NCBI RefSeq assembly: GCF_018687195.1
Contig: NZ_CP061321.1
Coordinates: forward strand, 1,736,001 to 1,800,000
Direction: 5' to 3'
DNA from: Polynucleobacter sp. MWH-UH2A
GTDB lineage: Bacteria > Pseudomonadota > Gammaproteobacteria > Burkholderiales > Burkholderiaceae
Length of the DNA: 64,000 nucleotides
Below the pieces are notes generated by a model. That model did no database searches. It saw nothing but the letters and a program-made list of their open reading frames with translations, and had not been told where the DNA came from. Shown here in pieces: positions 61,340 to 64,000 of the stretch (within the stretch, counting starts at the first letter, position 1; each line of letters opens with the position of its first letter). A program made the position numbers and the translations under genes.

Positions 61340-61356
61340 TGTCGTTTAAAACGACA
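61340..61356. repeat. 17-bp palindrome P7 (TGTCGTTT-A-AAACGACA)
   Basis: Seventh and last perfect copy, 11 bp after the small TTG-start frame and 97 bp after the stop of the formylglycine-generating enzyme gene. Confidence 0.9.
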
Positions 61357-61443
61357 CTCTGTTACACACCCGCCTAAATCTGTCTTAGACCCTTATATCG
61401 CCTAGAAAATTTATTAGTACGATCTATTACCAGTCCGAGAGTC
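61357..61443. repeat. Conserved flank repeat next to P7
   Basis: Homologous to the P6 flank (TCTGTTACAC, CTTAGACCC, TTAGTACGATCT, TTACCA). Its end, ATTACCAGTCCGAGA (61427-61441), is also found beside P1 at 42760-42774. Confidence 0.8.
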
Positions 61444-61453
61444 TATGAAACGC

Positions 61454-62563
61454 TTATTGGGAATCTTTTACCAGCCGGAACCCTAAATGCGACATTGGGC
61501 TATAGGGATCCGCTCCTCGACGGGCGCTAGGGCGATATGACTGACAATAATCTTCATTGCACAAAAATGATCCCCCACGAATAACTCTCTTGGGTGCGTT
61601 GGGCGGCACACCACTATCATCAGGGTCATATGAGTTGCTTGGCCCCTGTGGATTTAGGATGACAGTATTGCCAAATTCTTTAGCCTGCATTGCAAAGTAG
61701 TCTGCGCGATACCAATCTGCAACCCATTGCCAAGCATTACCGGTCATATCGTATAAGCCATAGCCATTTTGCGGAAAGGCTTCTACTGCAGTAGTACCCA
61801 CTGCACCACCCGCTTTAGGGCTCACTACAGGAAAAGCCTGTTTCTTAACGTCCCAAATATTGGCTTGTAATTTGCCATCCCGCTCAAGTTGATCACCCCA
61901 AGCATAGGTGGCTTGATTGAGGCCACCCCTTGCTGCAAATTCCCACTCAGCCTCTGTTGGCAATCTTTTGCCAGCCCATTTAGCGTATGCAAGCGCATCC
62001 TCGTAACTCACTTGGACAACTGGATGATTTCCTTTGCCGTCAATATTGCTTTTAGGTCCGGTTGGATGACGCCAATTTGCACCCGGTACGTAAGCCCACC
62101 ATTGCGAATAGTCATTGAGGTTTACCTTAGCCTTTGTACCCACAAACACCATAGCGCCTGGCACAAATACGGAAGCTAGTGGCTTAGGCGTTCCTGGGGG
62201 TAATTGCACTCGAATGGTTTCCCAGTCGGGAATTTGCTCTGCAGTGGTTTTGTAATTAGTCTCTTTTACAAATTGAGCAAATTGATCATTGGTAACGTGA
62301 GTGGTATCCATCCAAAAACCAAATACTTTCACTTTATGGGTCGGTCTCTCATTGGCTTGAGATTTTTGATGATCGCTACCCATTAAAAATTCACCTCCTG
62401 GAATCCAGGCCATACCAATGGGCGCATTTTTTCCATCACTTAATATGATTGCTGGTGTAACTTGTTTTGGCTTGGAGAAGAATTGCTTCCACGCAAAGAA
62501 AGCACCGATGCCTAACAAGACAATTGCGAGAGCTAACAAAATCTTTCGTTGTAAAACATTCAT
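61454..62563 (-). CDS. Formylglycine-generating enzyme (sulfatase-modifying factor)
   Basis: 369-aa SUMF1-family protein with an N-terminal membrane anchor (about 8-26). The FGE-sulfatase domain (about 48-366) has WIPGGEFLMGSD, PTHKVKVFGFWMD, KRLPTEAEWEFAARGG, GYGLYDMTGNAWQWVADWY and RVIRGGSFLCNEDYCQSYR. Cys335 and Cys340 match the catalytic pair of true FGEs, so it probably converts the sulfatase active-site Cys to formylglycine. It lies 3 bp after the barrel gene, and an arylsulfatase is the next gene upstream, its likely substrate. Confidence 0.93.
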   Translation of the reverse strand: MNVLQRKILLALAIVLLGIGAFFAWKQFFSKPKQVTPAIILSDGKNAPIGMAWIPGGEFLMGSDHQKSQANERPTHKVKVFGFWMDTTHVTNDQFAQFVKETNYKTTAEQIPDWETIRVQLPPGTPKPLASVFVPGAMVFVGTKAKVNLNDYSQWWAYVPGANWRHPTGPKSNIDGKGNHPVVQVSYEDALAYAKWAGKRLPTEAEWEFAARGGLNQATYAWGDQLERDGKLQANIWDVKKQAFPVVSPKAGGAVGTTAVEAFPQNGYGLYDMTGNAWQWVADWYRADYFAMQAKEFGNTVILNPQGPSNSYDPDDSGVPPNAPKRVIRGGSFLCNEDYCQSYRPSARRGADPYSPMSHLGFRLVKDSQ

Positions 62564-62566
62564 TTC

Positions 62567-63529
62567 TTATTTACCTAGTGGCAGGCTAATCGTTGCGATT
62601 GTGGCATACCCCTCAACACGATTCTTGGCCCAGAACTCTTTATAAGTTCTTAAGTTAATGTAAGCCTGATTAGCCCCCATATTAAATACATAGCCTATTT
62701 GGGGGCCAACGGCTGCCACTTGTGACTTGAAAGCACCAACCTTATCCCCACTACCCGAATCACCCGTCAACTGGTAGTACACATAGCCCGCAATACCCAC
62801 TTGCCATTGCTGAGACAAAAATTGAGAAACAGACCAATCAAGATGCGAATCAACGCCATTTTTATAGTTGGTCTGATTGTTCTGCATGTTATAGGTTGCA
62901 CCAGCTATACCTGAAAACTCTAGACCTGTAGTGTTATTGAGATAGGTATATCCGCCACCTGCATCCATCGCGCCATGCCCAATTCCAATGCCCGACAAAC
63001 TAGCTGGACTATAGGCGCCAACTGGAATGTCGCCAGTGATATAGGTTTTGTAATTATTGTTTCCACTATTCCAAGTCAGACTTGCTAACGGGTAAATATC
63101 TGAACCACCAGTCATGGTATTTGTGCGATTGAGATCAATATTCGGGTGAGTGACACTCACTGATGCGGTGGTTGTGTTTGTTCCAGGACCCCACCCCAAA
63201 CCAATATAAGGTTGACCACCCAGAATCTTTTCCTCAGCAACATATCCCAGCTGAATGAGTCCAAGAGTCATGCTTGTTGACAATCCCGCGTTGACACTTT
63301 GACCATGTTGAAAGGTTTTAGATTTATCTGCGCTTCCACTATAGACATAGGGCATTGCTACCAATGACCAACCGGTTGCCATTGGTACTGCAGCCATACT
63401 TGCGTATTGACCCGACATCCAAAAAGGAACTCCGCCCTCATCAGCGTAGGTGTAAAAGGGAGTGACCAAGGTGGTAAATAGAAAAAAAGACTCGACTATT
63501 TTTAGTCGAGTCCATGCAGGCATATTCAT
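62567..63529 (-). CDS. Outer-membrane transporter-like beta-barrel (phenol MetA-pathway family)
   Basis: 320-aa protein with a signal peptide (cleaved near TYADEG, residue 29). It has the pattern of the MetA-pathway phenol-degradation barrel family: ATGWSLVAMPYVYSGSADKSKTFQHGQSVNA region (blocks WSLVAMPYVYSG and VNAGLSTSMTLGLIQLGY), PVGAYSPASLSGIGIGHGAMDAGGGYTYLN, and QWQVGIAGYVYYQLTGDSGSGDKVGAFKSQVAAVGPQIGYVFN (cores VGIAGYVYYQLTGDSG and VGPQIGYVF). It probably lets an aromatic or sulfated substrate through the outer membrane. It lies between the sulfatase and FGE genes. Confidence 0.82.
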   Translation of the reverse strand: MNMPAWTRLKIVESFFLFTTLVTPFYTYADEGGVPFWMSGQYASMAAVPMATGWSLVAMPYVYSGSADKSKTFQHGQSVNAGLSTSMTLGLIQLGYVAEEKILGGQPYIGLGWGPGTNTTTASVSVTHPNIDLNRTNTMTGGSDIYPLASLTWNSGNNNYKTYITGDIPVGAYSPASLSGIGIGHGAMDAGGGYTYLNNTTGLEFSGIAGATYNMQNNQTNYKNGVDSHLDWSVSQFLSQQWQVGIAGYVYYQLTGDSGSGDKVGAFKSQVAAVGPQIGYVFNMGANQAYINLRTYKEFWAKNRVEGYATIATISLPLGK

Positions 63530-63566
63530 TTTATAAGCGTGTCTAAGAGTGGCCTCTTATTCGCAA

Positions 63567-64000
63567 TTAATTACTCAACGGCTGAGAAAAATTGGTGACG
63601 TTTGATGGAGGCGGATTTGGAAACTTCTTAACCGAAGCCAAATACTCTTCAACCACTTTAAATATGGGTCCACCAATCCATGCATAGTTGGTCAATTGCA
63701 AATCTTCATGAGGATCCATTTCAACGTTATAGAACTTTGGGGTATATAAAGGCGCTGAGTTAGCCCACAATCCACCGACTGTTTGCTGCCCCGTCCCAGT
63801 GCGATTCATATCCTTAAAATAAATTCTCCACTGCTTCCAACGAGCAGCAACTAAATCAGGTCCAATGAAAGATAGCAAGGACTCCCGATTACCTGTTGCG
63901 CTTTTGCCCATGAGTACATCAAGCTGGTTTACACCGTCAATTGCTCGGTCAGTTGGAAGTTTTGCACCCAGAATATTTGCAAATGTTGGCATGAAATCCA
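63567..64000 (-). CDS. Arylsulfatase, C-terminal part
   Basis: C-terminal ~143 residues of a type I sulfatase; the 5' part lies beyond the window. The visible segment begins in the conserved D-F/M-P-T-F-A-N-I-L-G-A-K-L-P block that follows the active domain, has VAARWKQWRIYFKD and the end domain FYNVEMDPHEDLQLTNYAW, characteristic of arylsulfatases. The active-site CxPxR is not visible. The gene order with the barrel and FGE suggests uptake and hydrolysis of sulfate esters. The truncation comes from the window edge only. Confidence 0.87.
   Translation of the reverse strand, partial: DFMPTFANILGAKLPTDRAIDGVNQLDVLMGKSATGNRESLLSFIGPDLVAARWKQWRIYFKDMNRTGTGQQTVGGLWANSAPLYTPKFYNVEMDPHEDLQLTNYAWIGGPIFKVVEEYLASVKKFPNPPPSNVTNFSQPLSN

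Noticed and set aside
42716..61356. Palindromes as integron attC sites
   Set aside because: attC needs RYYYAAC and GTTRRRY core sites around a long imperfect hairpin. The 17-mer is a perfect short palindrome without these cores, and no integron integrase is in view.
42716..61356. Palindromes as a CRISPR array
   Set aside because: Spacing ranges from 0.1 to 5.8 kb with genes between; no spacers and no cas genes.
42716..61356. Palindromes as rho-independent terminators
   Set aside because: The perfect arms leave only a 1-nt loop (3 nt if the last pair opens), the stem is AT-rich at the top, and several copies lie upstream of start codons.

Overview
The window reads as a piece of a Burkholderiaceae (betaproteobacterial) chromosome with moderate-to-low GC, most likely a freshwater Polynucleobacter-type organism. 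The evidence is the gene content and order (queA-tgt-yajC-secD-secF; a split pntAA/pntAB/pntB; groES-groEL behind a CIRCE operator; pgk-pyk-fba-purC-purE-purK-sua5; sucC-sucD; recA-recX with a LexA box) and a Bug-family binding protein of the kind expanded in Burkholderiales. The species cannot be fixed from the sequence alone.

Positions 1-42,600 are almost all dense core genome: tRNA queuosine modification, Sec translocation, LPS core synthesis (waaA, waaF), purine biosynthesis, glycolysis, the transhydrogenase, chaperonins, cell-wall and envelope proteases, molybdopterin synthesis (moaC), a type IV pilin, succinyl-CoA synthetase and recA/recX. One more specialised locus lies inside it at 17.7-21.6 kb: a degenerate EAL-domain protein, a NarL/FixJ response regulator and a BvgS-like hybrid kinase. 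The only stretch over 300 bp without a gene (17,387-17,695) holds the groESL sigma-32-type promoter and CIRCE operator; nothing else was recognised there.

From a tRNA-Met (42,519-42,595) to about 61.45 kb the character changes to an accessory region. It carries c-di-GMP enzymes and a PgaC-like exopolysaccharide synthase, transporters, outer-membrane barrels (one a pseudogene), two Sel1-repeat paralogues, DNA glycosylase Tag, MAPEG and DUF1275 membrane proteins, a kup-KdpE-KdpD-like operon, an FMN-domain glutamate-synthase-like protein and a small winged-helix regulator. Two repeat families punctuate it. The first is a 17-bp palindrome TGTCGTTT-N-AAACGACA, seven perfect copies, all intergenic, none seen elsewhere in the window; they cut the region into functional blocks. 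The second is an ~80-bp repeat (four copies) made of a tRNA-3'-end-like sequence followed by a rho-independent terminator, sitting at or inside the 3' ends of neighbouring genes. The layout suggests cassette-like assembly by site-specific recombination or, alternatively, a dedicated regulatory or termination element. No integrase, transposase, CRISPR array or rRNA is visible.

The last 2.5 kb (61,454-64,000, minus strand) is a probable sulfatase operon: a truncated arylsulfatase at the window edge, an outer-membrane barrel protein and a formylglycine-generating enzyme with both catalytic cysteines.
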